Assembly (NCBI GenBank): GCA_028818695.1
Contig: JAPPNK010000002.1
Coordinates: 62,001 to 126,000 of the forward strand
From: Candidatus Poribacteria bacterium
GTDB taxonomy: Bacteria; Poribacteria; WGA-4E; GCA-2687025
Length of the DNA: 64,000 nt
Direction of reading: 5' to 3'
The notes beneath the pieces are model-generated. The model did no database searches and had not been told where the DNA came from. It saw nothing but the letters and a program-made list of their open reading frames with translations. A program made the position numbers and the translations under genes. Below, piece by piece: positions 1 through 8,897 of the stretch. How positions within the stretch are numbered: position 1 is the first letter of the stretch; every line of letters begins with the position of its first letter.

Positions 1-450
1 CGCCGGGAACTGATTGAGCGGTCCTGAATTGACAGCCGGACCGCGCAGCGCCTTCCCGTTCAGGTCAAACCCGGACGAGTGGCAGGGACATCTGAACTCG
101 GCGTCGTCTGCGCTGTATTTCGTCTTGCACTTTTTGTGCGAGCAGACATTTTCCAGCGCGATCACTTCTGTTTGCGATTTCCGCACAACGAAGAAATCCT
201 TGCCGCGGTATTTGACATGCTTGACCCCGCCCACCTGCTGCAGTTCGGGCGCGTCGGCCAAAGGCTGTCGGTAGCGCGGAGCCGCCGAATCCACTGCCTG
301 AGATGAACGGGACGCCCCTGGCGCGGTCCCGACAACGGAAGCGCAGCCCCCTGCGGCGGCCGCAGCCAGAGCTCCGCCCGCCGCCGCGGCGCGCGTCAAG
401 AATTCGCGCCGTTTCAAGTCGTCCTTGTTCGCGCGTTTTTGATCAGACAT
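1..450 (-). CDS. Rieske [2Fe-2S] protein with Tat signal (3' end outside window)
   Basis: The reading frame starts at the ATG at 450 and runs off the left edge, so 150 residues are visible. A GGAG Shine-Dalgarno site lies 7 bases before the start. The N-terminus carries a twin-arginine signal (KRREFLTRAAAAGG) with a hydrophobic Ala-rich stretch and a Cys that could be lipidated. Two cluster-binding boxes are visible: CSHKKC (a C-x-H box) and CPCHSSGFDLNGKA (a C-x2-H box). This is the layout of Rieske subunits of cytochrome bc complexes or stand-alone periplasmic Rieske proteins. It acts in electron transfer on the outer face of the inner membrane. The gene is 14 bases downstream of bS18. The partner cytochrome, if any, would be to the left of the window. 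Family call is firm; the specific complex is not known. Confidence 0.9.
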   Translation of the reverse strand, partial: MSDQKRANKDDLKRREFLTRAAAAGGALAAAAAGGCASVVGTAPGASRSSQAVDSAAPRYRQPLADAPELQQVGGVKHVKYRGKDFFVVRKSQTEVIALENVCSHKKCKTKYSADDAEFRCPCHSSGFDLNGKALRGPAVNSGPLNQFPA

Positions 451-464
451 TCTGTTCTCCATTT

Positions 465-683
465 CTATCGTACCGTGAACGGAAGCAGCGCCAGATGGCG
501 CGCTCGTTTGATCGCCAGTTGCAATTTACGCTGACCCTTCGATGTGAGGTAGGTCGTGCGCCGAGGTCGAATTTTCCCCGTCTCCGTAATATAGTTGCGA
601 ATCGCCAGCAGATTCTTGTAATCCAACTGCGATTCCAGCTCCTCCACCTGCTCTTTTGTCAAACGCCGATTGCGCCGAACCAT
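465..683 (-). CDS. rpsR: 30S ribosomal protein bS18
   Basis: A 72-residue protein whose second half, [19 protein letters not shown] followed by [14 protein letters not shown], is the bS18 signature. bS18 binds the 30S platform with bS6. The N-terminal part is short and lacks the Cys-containing segment of many bS18 proteins, which is common in zinc-free versions. Start choice is uncertain: ATG at 683 is used here, but a TTG at 689 lies 7 bases after a GAGAGGG Shine-Dalgarno site at 697-703, a better spacing. It is followed by the Rieske gene after 14 bases; bS6, SSB and bL9, the usual neighbours, are not adjacent. Confidence 0.9.
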   Translation of the reverse strand: MVRRNRRLTKEQVEELESQLDYKNLLAIRNYITETGKIRPRRTTYLTSKGQRKLQLAIKRARHLALLPFTVR

Positions 684-782
684 CTGCAAAATCAAACCCT
701 CTCAAAAAACGCTGCCATTGTCAACTTAATCATACTCCGCCCGCCCCGTCCTGTCAACAAGTTTTGCTGACCTTAGCCCTTT

Positions 783-960
783 AGTTGGGACATTCGCCTG
801 GGCGAACGCTGACGGTTTCTGCGGCGCCTCTGGATTCCCTCCCCGTTTTCACGGGGACATGGCTTCACGGGAATGCATGTCCTCGCGAAAGCGGGGAACG
901 GCCTGGTTGGCTGCGCCTTTTCCCATCAATAGAGCGATCATTCGTTCAAATGTCCCAACT
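783..960. repeat. Dispersed repeat, family A, complete copy with 11-bp inverted ends
   Basis: The gap between bS18 and the DUF4175-like gene holds a 178-base element bounded by AGTTGGGACAT at 783-793 and its reverse complement ATGTCCCAACT at 950-960. It contains small hairpins such as TCCCCGTTTTCACGGGGA. About 75 bases of its right end recur, inverted, at 7473, and its left end recurs near 30.2 kb. No open reading frame within it looks real. It resembles a MITE or REP-type non-coding mobile repeat. Confidence 0.7.
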
Positions 961-1047
961 TAACGCATGCTGAGCAGAAACCTTTCCCTAGCAAACCGCC
1001 ATTCCCGCCCCCGCCCGCGCGGAGAGAACGAGGAAACGGACAGTCGG

Positions 1048-4000
1048 CTAAGGAGCCTCATCCTCCGCCGCGCCGCCTTGCGAGCCGCTCAACGCGCGGT
1101 AGTAGGCGCGTATGAGGCGGCGGAACCGTTCAGGCGTTTCGATCTCGCTCATCTCGCGCATGGCGCCTTCAAACGTCTCGGCGATCTTGTCCCAGTCGTC
1201 CCGCTCCGCGCCTTCCTGACCGCCAAAGACGCGCGACGCCGTGGACCCTTTGCGGTTCTCGCCCTCATGCCGCTTTTCCAGCGACTTTGCGCTCTCCAAC
1301 ATGCGCGTCTCGATGCGCCGCATCCGCTCCAACACCTCGCGGTTCAGCTCGCCCGATTCGATGCGGCTCTGGACATCCTCCATCTCATCCCCGACGCCGC
1401 CGAGCCGCTCCGTCAGTTCGCCGTACCGCTCCATCCGCTGTTCAAGCTGCTCAAACGCCTCCCGTATGAGCGACTGCTCAAACGCAAGCCGCTCCATCGT
1501 CTGCTGCCCGCTCGGCGTCTGCCCCTGTTCGCGCATCATCTGCTCAATCTGCTCCGCAAGGTCGTTCACGTCGCCCTGCCCCTCCGCCAGCTGCTGCAGC
1601 TGGTCAAGCATGCTCTGCGCGCCTGAATTCTGCATCTGCGCGTTCAGCGCGTTCAGCGTTTTCAGCATCGCCAGCGCCGCCGCGTTGACGCGCCCCATCG
1701 TTTCGCGCTGAATCGGAATCGCCCTGTCCAGTTCGTTTTCGGCGAACGCCGCTGAGCTTCTCTCGGCGGCGTACTTCGCGTCCTGCAGCCTCCAGAACAG
1801 CTCAAGCGGTATCTGCGTCTCTTCGGAGCTGAGAGCCTGCAGCTCCTCGGCGACGGCTCCGACCCCCTCGGCAAGCGTCTTTTCGTCCAGAGCCAGGCCG
1901 TTGTATTCGGCGGCGTACGGCCGTATTCGGCGCGCCTCCGCCGCCTGTTCAATCAGCGCTTCCTGATCGCTGGACAGGCTCAGCGTCTGCCGAAGCGCGC
2001 CGCGCAGCGCCTTCAAGACCGCCTCGCCCCCTTCGCCGTCCATATACGCCAGCGCGTTGTCTAAGTCCTGCTCCATGCGCTGCAATTCGCCCAGCGCCTC
2101 GGACGCCGGACGCTGCGCCTCCTGCGGTTTCGCCTCTTCAAGACGCTCCTGCGCTTCCGACAAATTCTCCGACAGCCCCCGCTCCTCCGCCTCGCGCATG
2201 GAGCGGCGGATATCCTCGGCGATCTCCTCGGTCGATTCCTCCTCCGCCAAGCCGTCCGCCGACTTTTTCATCTGCGCCAACAGATCTTTAGAGTCGTCCC
2301 CAATCTGCCGCTCCTGTTTCGCGAGCCGCTCCGTCGTCCGCCGGTTCTCTTGACTCTCCGCCTCGCCGCTTTCGTCTCGGCGCGCCGCCTCTTCAGTCTG
2401 TTCAACAACCGTCTCCTGACGCTCCACAAGGTCTTCAGCCATGCGCCGCGCCTTCTCCAGCTCCTGGCGCAGCTGCATCTTTTCCAAGGCGCGTATCATC
2501 TGGTCAAGGCGCTCCTCAAACTTCTGCTGGTCAAAATTTGCCGCCATGATCTGCTGACGCCGCTCTTCAAGCGGGCGTTTTTCCAGCGCCTGTTGAAGCT
2601 TCCGCATCGCCTCTTTCAGCTCCTCGGTCGCCACCTGCTCCATCAGCTGATGCAGCTCCGCCGCCTTTTCCAGCGCCTCCATGCTCAGCAGCTCGTTCTT
2701 CTGCGCCTCTTGGATCGTCTCCCGCATCTCCTCAACGAGCCGCGCCCTGTCTTCCTCCACCTGCTTCTGAAGCTCGAGAGCCTTCTCCAGCTCTTTTTCG
2801 TCCTGAAGCGTCAACTTCTTCTCGGCGCGCGACCGCTCTATGACGCCCTCGACAAGGCTGTTCGCCTCCTCCTGCGCGTCCCGCATCGACTCCAGCAGGT
2901 CCGCCTGCGTTTGGCTGCTTTGCGACACCGCGTTGAACATCTCCGCCATCGACGGCAGGCGAACCGTCCGCGTCGGAGAGACCGCCCGCTTCGGTCCGTT
3001 CACCGCGTCGTTGTCGAACGCCTCAATGTAGTAGGAAACGACATCGCCCGGGAACAGATCCAACGGCGACAAATCCCACACATGCGAGGCTCGGACGATC
3101 GGCTCCGCCTTCTCATAACGCCCAAGCGCAATCGATCCGCTCGTTTCGCCGCGCGTGTACTGTAAACGCATGAGCGAGACGCCGAAGTCGTCCGACGCCT
3201 CCGCTTCCAGCTGAATCGACATCGTCCTGTCCAGGTCTGCGTCCTTTCCAGGGCGAAGATCCAGCGCGGACGGGTACTCGTCCTTCACCGCGTACACGAT
3301 GAATTCAGGCGGATTCGCGTTCTCGGTTCCCTGCTTGTCCTTTAAAACGATGCGGTACCGGTCGCTCTCTTTCACGATGAATTGCCCGCTCAACGTCCGC
3401 CCGTCGATCTTGAGCGGCAGCGGTTCGCCCTGTTGAAACTCAAGCGACGCGGACGCCAGATCGACGGAGGCTTCGCCGCGCATCTCTACGCGCGAGCCGA
3501 CCAGCGCCGCGATGTCGCCCTGATCAGCTTCCAGCGTTTTGACGCCCAGCCCGCTGTAGGACGGAAAATGGATCGACGCGGAGAGACGGTCTAAGGCGGG
3601 AGGGTTCAACAGATCAATAACGTAGGTCTCCGAGGCTTTGTCTCCGACGCGGGCGCGGTATTCCATCCGGTCGGCGACGCCGCGTATGACCGCCGCGTAG
3701 CTTCCCGCGCGTTCCTCGCGCATCGGCTCTGTCGGGACGCTCAGCCACGCGCCGGCTCCGCCGTCCGCGCCGACTGCGCGCGCCTCCACAAGGGGGCTTT
3801 CGGGCGCGTTGCCGGTCAGATGAACATAGACGTTCACATCCTCGCCGCGCGCCGCGGACGTATTTCCAGGTTCAATCGACTCAAATTCCCAGCTGAACGC
3901 TTCGACGGGAGCGGAAGCCCACCGCCCCGCGTCAGAGAGAGCCGCCAGACCGAGCGCAAACGCCAGCGCCGTCAAAACCGCCGAGCCGCACGCCCACGCA

Positions 4001-4482
4001 AGCCCGACCAAGGCGCGCCGCCGCTCCTTCGCCCAGACAACGCCTGAACGAACGCCTTCAAACGCCGCAAAACCCTTTTGGATGGAAAGCCGCGTCAAGC
4101 CCTCGTCGTAGCCGAGGCTGCGCATTTTCTCTCTTCGGTTATGCAGCTGCAGCGCGCCGAGAAAATGCGTCCGCGCGGACGGATACGCATCTTCCACATG
4201 CCCGGCGATGTCGTCCTCGGACATGCGGCGTATGTTGGATCGGAGCCATTCGCGCCGGGCGTAGAAAACCTGCGCCGCCGTCCATAGAAGCAGCAGCGCA
4301 ATGCGGAGCTGCCATGGCGCATGGCGCAGCGCATGGGCGTCTATCCAGACCGCCGCCAGACCGGACGCCAGAAAAAAAGCGCATAAGCGCAGCGCAAAAC
4401 CGCTCAGCGTGTAAAGCGAGCGCGCCCGCTTCAATCGTTTCAAACGGGTCTGAACCGGCGCGTCGTTCTGTTGCGTATTCAT
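1048..4482 (-). CDS. Large membrane-anchored coiled-coil protein, DUF4175-like
   Basis: A 1144-residue protein. Two predicted membrane helices lie near residues 27-75 and a third near 155-182, giving a short cytoplasmic head and a long periplasmic body. Residues of about 290-520 look beta-rich (for example ASIHFPSYSGL and SDDFGVSLMRLQYTRG, typical of the extracellular domain of DUF4175 proteins). From about residue 530 to 1100 it is almost entirely charged helix and coiled coil rich in Glu, Gln and Arg. It is the last gene of a leftward operon with DUF4159 (11-base gap) and VWA proteins. In other bacteria such genes accompany MoxR ATPase clusters of unknown envelope function; no MoxR gene is in this window. 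The function is not known. Confidence 0.75.
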   Translation of the reverse strand: MNTQQNDAPVQTRLKRLKRARSLYTLSGFALRLCAFFLASGLAAVWIDAHALRHAPWQLRIALLLLWTAAQVFYARREWLRSNIRRMSEDDIAGHVEDAYPSARTHFLGALQLHNRREKMRSLGYDEGLTRLSIQKGFAAFEGVRSGVVWAKERRRALVGLAWACGSAVLTALAFALGLAALSDAGRWASAPVEAFSWEFESIEPGNTSAARGEDVNVYVHLTGNAPESPLVEARAVGADGGAGAWLSVPTEPMREERAGSYAAVIRGVADRMEYRARVGDKASETYVIDLLNPPALDRLSASIHFPSYSGLGVKTLEADQGDIAALVGSRVEMRGEASVDLASASLEFQQGEPLPLKIDGRTLSGQFIVKESDRYRIVLKDKQGTENANPPEFIVYAVKDEYPSALDLRPGKDADLDRTMSIQLEAEASDDFGVSLMRLQYTRGETSGSIALGRYEKAEPIVRASHVWDLSPLDLFPGDVVSYYIEAFDNDAVNGPKRAVSPTRTVRLPSMAEMFNAVSQSSQTQADLLESMRDAQEEANSLVEGVIERSRAEKKLTLQDEKELEKALELQKQVEEDRARLVEEMRETIQEAQKNELLSMEALEKAAELHQLMEQVATEELKEAMRKLQQALEKRPLEERRQQIMAANFDQQKFEERLDQMIRALEKMQLRQELEKARRMAEDLVERQETVVEQTEEAARRDESGEAESQENRRTTERLAKQERQIGDDSKDLLAQMKKSADGLAEEESTEEIAEDIRRSMREAEERGLSENLSEAQERLEEAKPQEAQRPASEALGELQRMEQDLDNALAYMDGEGGEAVLKALRGALRQTLSLSSDQEALIEQAAEARRIRPYAAEYNGLALDEKTLAEGVGAVAEELQALSSEETQIPLELFWRLQDAKYAAERSSAAFAENELDRAIPIQRETMGRVNAAALAMLKTLNALNAQMQNSGAQSMLDQLQQLAEGQGDVNDLAEQIEQMMREQGQTPSGQQTMERLAFEQSLIREAFEQLEQRMERYGELTERLGGVGDEMEDVQSRIESGELNREVLERMRRIETRMLESAKSLEKRHEGENRKGSTASRVFGGQEGAERDDWDKIAETFEGAMREMSEIETPERFRRLIRAYYRALSGSQGGAAEDEAP

Positions 4483-4493
4483 AGCGCGAGACC

Positions 4494-5180
4494 TTATCGT
4501 GTGAGGGCGTAAACAGCGATGTTGACCGCCATCTGGACGGCGTATTCTCGAATCTCGGGCGGGTCGTTATGGACGTCGCCCGCCTCTAAGCCGTCTCCGA
4601 TGTCGGAGCTCCAGGCGTAAAAGACGGCGAGCCGCCCGTCCACAAAGACGCCGTATCCTTGGGCGGGGTCTCCGTCATGCTCATGTACTTTGGGGAGTCC
4701 TGGCAAGCTGTAAAAGGCGCGGTAAATCGGATGGGACGCAGGTATCGGCTGAAGAGGGCGGCGGGGAAAGACGCGCGCGATCTCTCGGCGGAAGCTGGCG
4801 TCCAGCCCGTAGTCGTCGTTCACAAACAGAAATCCGCCCGCCAAAATATGCCGGCGCAGCGCCTCCGCTTCGGCGTCCGTGAAACGTATGTTTCCATGTC
4901 CGTTGATATACAGAAACGGCGTCTGGTAAAGCTCTCGGTCGGCGAGGCGGACGGGGCGCGCCTCTTTTTCTACAGGAATGCGAACGCGCTCGCCGATCTC
5001 GCGCAGCCAGTTGGCGATGGAGGTTCGGCTGGAATACCAGTCGCCTCCGCCGCCGTAATGCACCTGCCCGATCGCAAAGGGCTGCTGCGCCGCCGCCGTC
5101 AAGCATCCCCCTAAAACGCCGACTGCCAAAGCAATCAACATTCCCTGCCTCTTGATTGATCGCGTTCCGCGAATCCTCAT
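4494..5180 (-). CDS. DUF4159 domain protein, exported
   Basis: A 228-residue protein with an N-terminal signal sequence (positively charged start, hydrophobic LIALAVGVLGG, Cys, then AAAQQ). The rest matches the DUF4159 fold: GQVHYGGGGDWYSS, PFLYINGHGNIRFTDAE, GGFLFVNDDYG and a closing NPP-like segment (VHNDPPE). DUF4159 resembles a glutamine-amidotransferase-like flavodoxin fold without known activity. The start at 5180 is chosen because its ATG overlaps the stop of the upstream VWA gene (ATGA) and an AGGGG site precedes it; a longer form from 5210 is open but overlaps more. It lies between the VWA and DUF4175-like genes, the usual trio. Confidence 0.85.
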   Translation of the reverse strand: MRIRGTRSIKRQGMLIALAVGVLGGCLTAAAQQPFAIGQVHYGGGGDWYSSRTSIANWLREIGERVRIPVEKEARPVRLADRELYQTPFLYINGHGNIRFTDAEAEALRRHILAGGFLFVNDDYGLDASFRREIARVFPRRPLQPIPASHPIYRAFYSLPGLPKVHEHDGDPAQGYGVFVDGRLAVFYAWSSDIGDGLEAGDVHNDPPEIREYAVQMAVNIAVYALTR

Positions 5181-7372
5181 GCCAGCCCCTTTCGTTTTCG
5201 CAACGCCCATTCAGCCGACAGCAGCCCGGCGATGAGCAGCAGCGCGAACGGGTTGTCCCACACCGCTTTGCGGTAACGTATCTCGCGCGTTTCGGTCTCT
5301 TCTTTTAAAAGCGGAAGAATGGAGTCGATCTGCTGTATGTCCGCGTAAGCGCCGCCGGTGGAGTCGGCTAACGCCTGTAAAAAAGCCTCGTCCCGATACG
5401 CCCGTTCAAACTCGATCTGGGGGGCGGAGGCGTTGAAAGCTGCCTCGTCCTCTCCGAGGGCGGTTCCGCCGACAGACGCCGACGCTGCGACGCGGTATTC
5501 GCCTGGGTCGGCGGCGCGGACAAAGGTTTCAAACACCCCTGGTTCGTTCTCGGACGCGGAGACAGGCAGCGAGGAAGGGCGCCCGTTCGGATCGATGACG
5601 GTCGCGTCAACGGCGGCGTTCGCGGCGGGTTGAAAGCCCGGCAGATATGCGCGTATTTCGATGCGCGCCGTTTCGCCGGCTTCGTAGGCGCGCCGTTCGG
5701 GCGAAACGACCACTTGCCGCGCCGACGCGGGCGTCGCGAGCCAGCGCGCCGCCAAAGCCCAGAACTGGTCAAACAGCCGCTCTTCGCCGCTCTCCGCCGG
5801 CGCCGCCATGCCCCATACCCATGTGGAATCGGAGCCGACGAACAGCGACTTTCCCGCGCCGACGCGCTGCGCAGCCAAAACAGGCGTCAAGGAGCCGGTC
5901 GACTCAACAAGCGTCTCGGCTCCCGGCTTCGCCGTCAAACCTGTGTAAAGGCGCGTCCAGAGCGGCATGCGGCTCCACGCCCGGTCGTTTTCTGAAAGAA
6001 CAGGAGCCAGCTGCGTCACAGGATGGCGGCGGCCCGCCTCGGTCAGGCGCGGCATGAAGTCGGACGAGTCGGGGCGGACAGGCAGCGCGCTTGTTGAGAC
6101 CGGCAGCAGAGGCTCCAGCGGACTCATCGGCAGGGAGGGGTTCAGCCACGCCTCTTCTGCGAGCCACGCTACGCCCGCCCCGCGCTCCTCCACCGCCTCC
6201 ATGAGCGCCGTATGAAAACCGGCGGGCAGCTGCCGCAGCAAAACGCCGCCGATGATGAACAGATCGTAACGGGCGAGGGCGGCCGGTTCCAGAGAGACCG
6301 ACTCGGAGCCGATAAGCGGGTACCTGCCCGTCTGCCCCGGCAGCGAATCGGAGGGAAGAGACGCGGGCGGAGCAAGCAGAACGGCGGTAAGATCGATGTT
6401 GGGAACGCGGCCGAGCGCTCGGCGGACGGCGGCGAATTCATGGCGCGGCTTTCCGTCTATAAAAAGGGCGCGTATGCGTCCGCGCATGACGCTCACCGAC
6501 GCGGCGCTTTCGTTGTTCACCTCGGTCAATTCGCCGTCGGCCGGCGAAACGCGCGCCGCATATCGGACGTCGCCCTCCTTTGCCGGGACGTCTTTGAATG
6601 TGAGCTGAAAGATTTCCGAATCGGAGGCGGGAACGATCGTTTGCGAGTCGATCAGCGCGTTTCCCCGAAAAAGGCTCACGATCGTTTCGCGCCCCGTATA
6701 GCCATGGATGGAGCCTTCGACCGTCAAAACCGCCTCTTCCTCGACAAACATGACAGGCGGCGCCTGTACAGAAGAGACGGCGATGTCGCGCGGAGGCGTC
6801 GGGCTGCCGACTCCGACCGCAAAGACGGAGACGCCCGCTTCTTCAGCCAGGCGGCGCGCCGGCCCGGAGTTCTGTCCGCCGTCGCTGATGAGAACCGCGC
6901 CGGCCGACGGGTAACCCATCGCCGCCGCGCCCGCCTCTTCAACCGCCGTCAAAATGTCGGTGGAGCGTCCGTTCGGACCGCCGAGGCGTTCGATGTCAAC
7001 CCGATGGAGCCGATCGGAGAACGCATAGACGCGCAGGTCGAACCGCTCTTCAAGGCGCGGAGCAATCCGCTGGACGGCTTCAGCCGCGGCGCTCCATCGG
7101 GTTTGCCCGCGTTCGTCCTGTATCGACATGCTTTGGGAGGCGTCGATGAGCAGCAGGGCGAGCGGGCGGATGCGCTCCAGTTGAACGGCGGCGCGCGTCG
7201 GGTTGAGCAGGCACAGAATCAGCAGCGCCGCCGCCGAGGCGCGCAGCCCGATCAGCCACGCAAGCGGCCCTGGCGCGACGCGCCGGCGCGAGCGCAGATA
7301 CGCCGCCACCGACACAACCGCCGCAACGGCCGCCGCCGCAAGATAAGCCCAAGAGGTTCCGCCAAAGTTCAT
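5177..7372 (-). CDS. Von Willebrand factor A domain membrane protein
   Basis: A protein of about 731 residues starting MNFGGTSWAYLAAAA. Two N-terminal membrane helices are followed by a VWA domain whose MIDAS metal site is visible as DASQSMS, with a later Thr in RSTDIL and an Asp in ISDGGQ. The middle has beta-rich and amidotransferase-like segments (LFIIGGVLL, GKSLFVGSDSTWVWG). A single C-terminal helix (ALLLIAGLLSAEWAL) anchors the end. The frame is open further upstream, with ATG at 7393 and GTG at 7414; no start has a strong Shine-Dalgarno site. It is the first gene of the VWA-DUF4159-DUF4175 operon. It probably mediates metal-dependent protein contacts in the envelope; the exact role is unknown. 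Confidence 0.85.
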   Translation of the reverse strand: MNFGGTSWAYLAAAAVAAVVSVAAYLRSRRRVAPGPLAWLIGLRASAAALLILCLLNPTRAAVQLERIRPLALLLIDASQSMSIQDERGQTRWSAAAEAVQRIAPRLEERFDLRVYAFSDRLHRVDIERLGGPNGRSTDILTAVEEAGAAAMGYPSAGAVLISDGGQNSGPARRLAEEAGVSVFAVGVGSPTPPRDIAVSSVQAPPVMFVEEEAVLTVEGSIHGYTGRETIVSLFRGNALIDSQTIVPASDSEIFQLTFKDVPAKEGDVRYAARVSPADGELTEVNNESAASVSVMRGRIRALFIDGKPRHEFAAVRRALGRVPNIDLTAVLLAPPASLPSDSLPGQTGRYPLIGSESVSLEPAALARYDLFIIGGVLLRQLPAGFHTALMEAVEERGAGVAWLAEEAWLNPSLPMSPLEPLLPVSTSALPVRPDSSDFMPRLTEAGRRHPVTQLAPVLSENDRAWSRMPLWTRLYTGLTAKPGAETLVESTGSLTPVLAAQRVGAGKSLFVGSDSTWVWGMAAPAESGEERLFDQFWALAARWLATPASARQVVVSPERRAYEAGETARIEIRAYLPGFQPAANAAVDATVIDPNGRPSSLPVSASENEPGVFETFVRAADPGEYRVAASASVGGTALGEDEAAFNASAPQIEFERAYRDEAFLQALADSTGGAYADIQQIDSILPLLKEETETREIRYRKAVWDNPFALLLIAGLLSAEWALRKRKGLA

Positions 7373-7472
7373 AAAACGCCCGGTGAAGTCCATCGCGCGA
7401 TGCGCGGTATGCACAAGTATAACGGAAGCGCGCCTGTTTTGACAAAGGCGCCTCTCCCGACCTCATGCGTAA

Positions 7473-7580
7473 AGTTGGGACATCTGAACGAATGATCGCT
7501 CTATTGATGGGAAAAAGGCGCAGCCAACTAGGCCGTTTCCCGCTTCCGCGGGAACATGGCTTTGCGGGAACGACGATCTG
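7473..7580. repeat. Dispersed repeat, family A, one-ended copy
   Basis: The AGTTGGGACAT end at 7473-7483 is followed by about 75 bases nearly identical to the reverse complement of the right end of the element at 783-960 (it includes GAACGAATGATCGCTC and GGCGCAGCCAAC). The other end is not present. It lies in the gap between the divergently transcribed VWA gene and the molybdate operon. Confidence 0.65.
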
Positions 7581-7652
7581 GGGAGCGAAGGCGGCGGACA
7601 AACGCGGACGGTTTCTAGGACGTCTAAGATTCTTGCTTTCGAGGAAATGACG

Positions 7653-7712
7653 ACGGGCGGCGCGGACGCTTTAGAGTCGTAAATGAAAACCTCCGTATAA
7701 GCGTACTGCCGG
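7653..7712. repeat. Dispersed repeat, family B
   Basis: The stretch GGCGGCGCGGACGCTTTAG, followed by a variant of GTCTCCGTAAAAGCGTACTG, recurs at 21649-21708, and its first part recurs at 51595-51620. In all three places it follows or adjoins remnants of the other repeats. No coding potential is seen. Confidence 0.55.
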
Positions 7713-7725
7713 TCAAGGGAGCGGC

Positions 7726-7754
7726 TTGCCAAAAAATGCCCAGCGGTATATAAT
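7726..7754 (+). promoter_or_regulatory. Sigma70-type promoter of the molybdate/tungstate operon
   Basis: TTGCCA at 7726-7731 and TATAAT at 7749-7754 are separated by exactly 17 bases. Transcription would start near 7761, leaving about 36 bases before the first ATG at 7797, which has an AAAGGAG ribosome site. This is the strongest promoter match seen in the window. Confidence 0.7.
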
Positions 7755-7796
7755 CAGGCAGCTAGACCCCTCAAAACAGGTCGAAAGGAGCGCGCG

Positions 7797-8897
7797 ATGA
7801 GAGCGGCGGCGTTGTGCATGGCGGCGCTGGCGGCGGTCGGATGCGGCGGCAACGGCGGCGAACATGCCGTCACGCTCACCCTTTACTGCGCCGCGGGAGT
7901 CAAGCCCCCCGTCGAACAGGCGGCGGCGCAGTACGCCGACGAATACGGCGTCAAGATATACCTCCAATACGGCGGATCGGGAACGCTGCTCAGCAATCTT
8001 CAGATCGCTCAAAAAGGAGACCTTTACCTCGCCGCCGACGAAAGCTATCTGGAGCTCGCCGCTGAAAAGAACCTCGCCGACGAAGCGATCCGCCTCGCGC
8101 GCCTAAGCCCTGTTATTGCCGTCCCAGAAGGCAACCCAAAAGGCGTCCAAAGCCTTGACGACCTAGAGCGCTCCGATCTGCGCGTTGTCCTGGCAAATCC
8201 CGAAGCGGCGGCGATCGGCAGACTCATGCGCGACGGCTTAAAAGAATCCGGCAGATGGGAGCGGCTTCAAAAGGCGGCAACAACCATGTTCCCCACCGTG
8301 ACAGAAATCGCCAACGCCCTGCGCATCGGATCGGCGGACGCCGGCGTCATCTGGGACGCGACGGCAAACCAGTACCCGCAGCTGGAAACGGTCGCCGACC
8401 CTGAGCTGGAGCCGTTGAAGAATAGGATCTCAATTGGGGTGTTGAGCTTTTCGGAGCGTCCAACCGAGGCGCTGCGCTTCGCCCGTTATCTGTCGGCGCG
8501 CGGCAAAGGACTGCCCCATTTCACACAGCATGGATACGCCGCCGTTGAAGGCGACGTCTGGGCGGAGGAGCCGCATCTGCGCGTGTATTGCGAGCCGGCG
8601 CTGCGCCGGATGATTGAGGAAGGCGTCCGCGCGTTTGAGCTGCGCGAGGGAACGTCGGTTCTGTTTGAAGAGGCGGAGGACGGCGCGCCGCCCGATCTGG
8701 ACGCTTATATCTCGCGGGACGCGGCGCATCTGCGGACGGGAGAAGCGCGGCCGCTCGCGGCGGACGAGGAAGCGCAAATTCAATGCGCGGTGAACGAACA
8801 GGCGGACTATCCGCGCCTGACGGAACGCATGATTCAAAGCCTGCGCGCCGCGTTGGAATCGCGCGGCTACGAGTGGCGTTTTGAGCGGAACGGATGA
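7797..8897 (+). CDS. Molybdate/tungstate ABC transporter substrate-binding lipoprotein (ModA-like, extended)
   Basis: A 366-residue protein with a lipoprotein signal (LAAVGCGG). The first 230 residues follow the ModA/WtpA type II binding-protein pattern: LTLYCAAGVKPPVEQAA, YGGSGTLLSNL, GDLYLAAD, PVIAVPEGNPKGV and GVIWDA. The ligand would be molybdate or tungstate. About 130 residues beyond the normal ModA end begin with LRVYCEPALRRMIEEGV and PDLDAYISRDAAHL, which look like a second copy of the first lobe motif. It heads a rightward operon, overlapping the permease by ATGA. The transporter, MoaD and MoeB-like neighbours support a molybdenum- or tungsten-cofactor role. Confidence 0.85.
   Translation: MRAAALCMAALAAVGCGGNGGEHAVTLTLYCAAGVKPPVEQAAAQYADEYGVKIYLQYGGSGTLLSNLQIAQKGDLYLAADESYLELAAEKNLADEAIRLARLSPVIAVPEGNPKGVQSLDDLERSDLRVVLANPEAAAIGRLMRDGLKESGRWERLQKAATTMFPTVTEIANALRIGSADAGVIWDATANQYPQLETVADPELEPLKNRISIGVLSFSERPTEALRFARYLSARGKGLPHFTQHGYAAVEGDVWAEEPHLRVYCEPALRRMIEEGVRAFELREGTSVLFEEAEDGAPPDLDAYISRDAAHLRTGEARPLAADEEAQIQCAVNEQADYPRLTERMIQSLRAALESRGYEWRFERNG

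Noticed and set aside
465-695. The 76-codon form of bS18
   Set aside because: Its TTG start at 695 is only 1 base from the GAGAGGG site, too close to act as the start.
6212-7495. A 427-codon plus-strand frame
   Set aside because: It lies antisense to the VWA gene, is Arg-rich and shows no domain; it is a GC-rich shadow frame.
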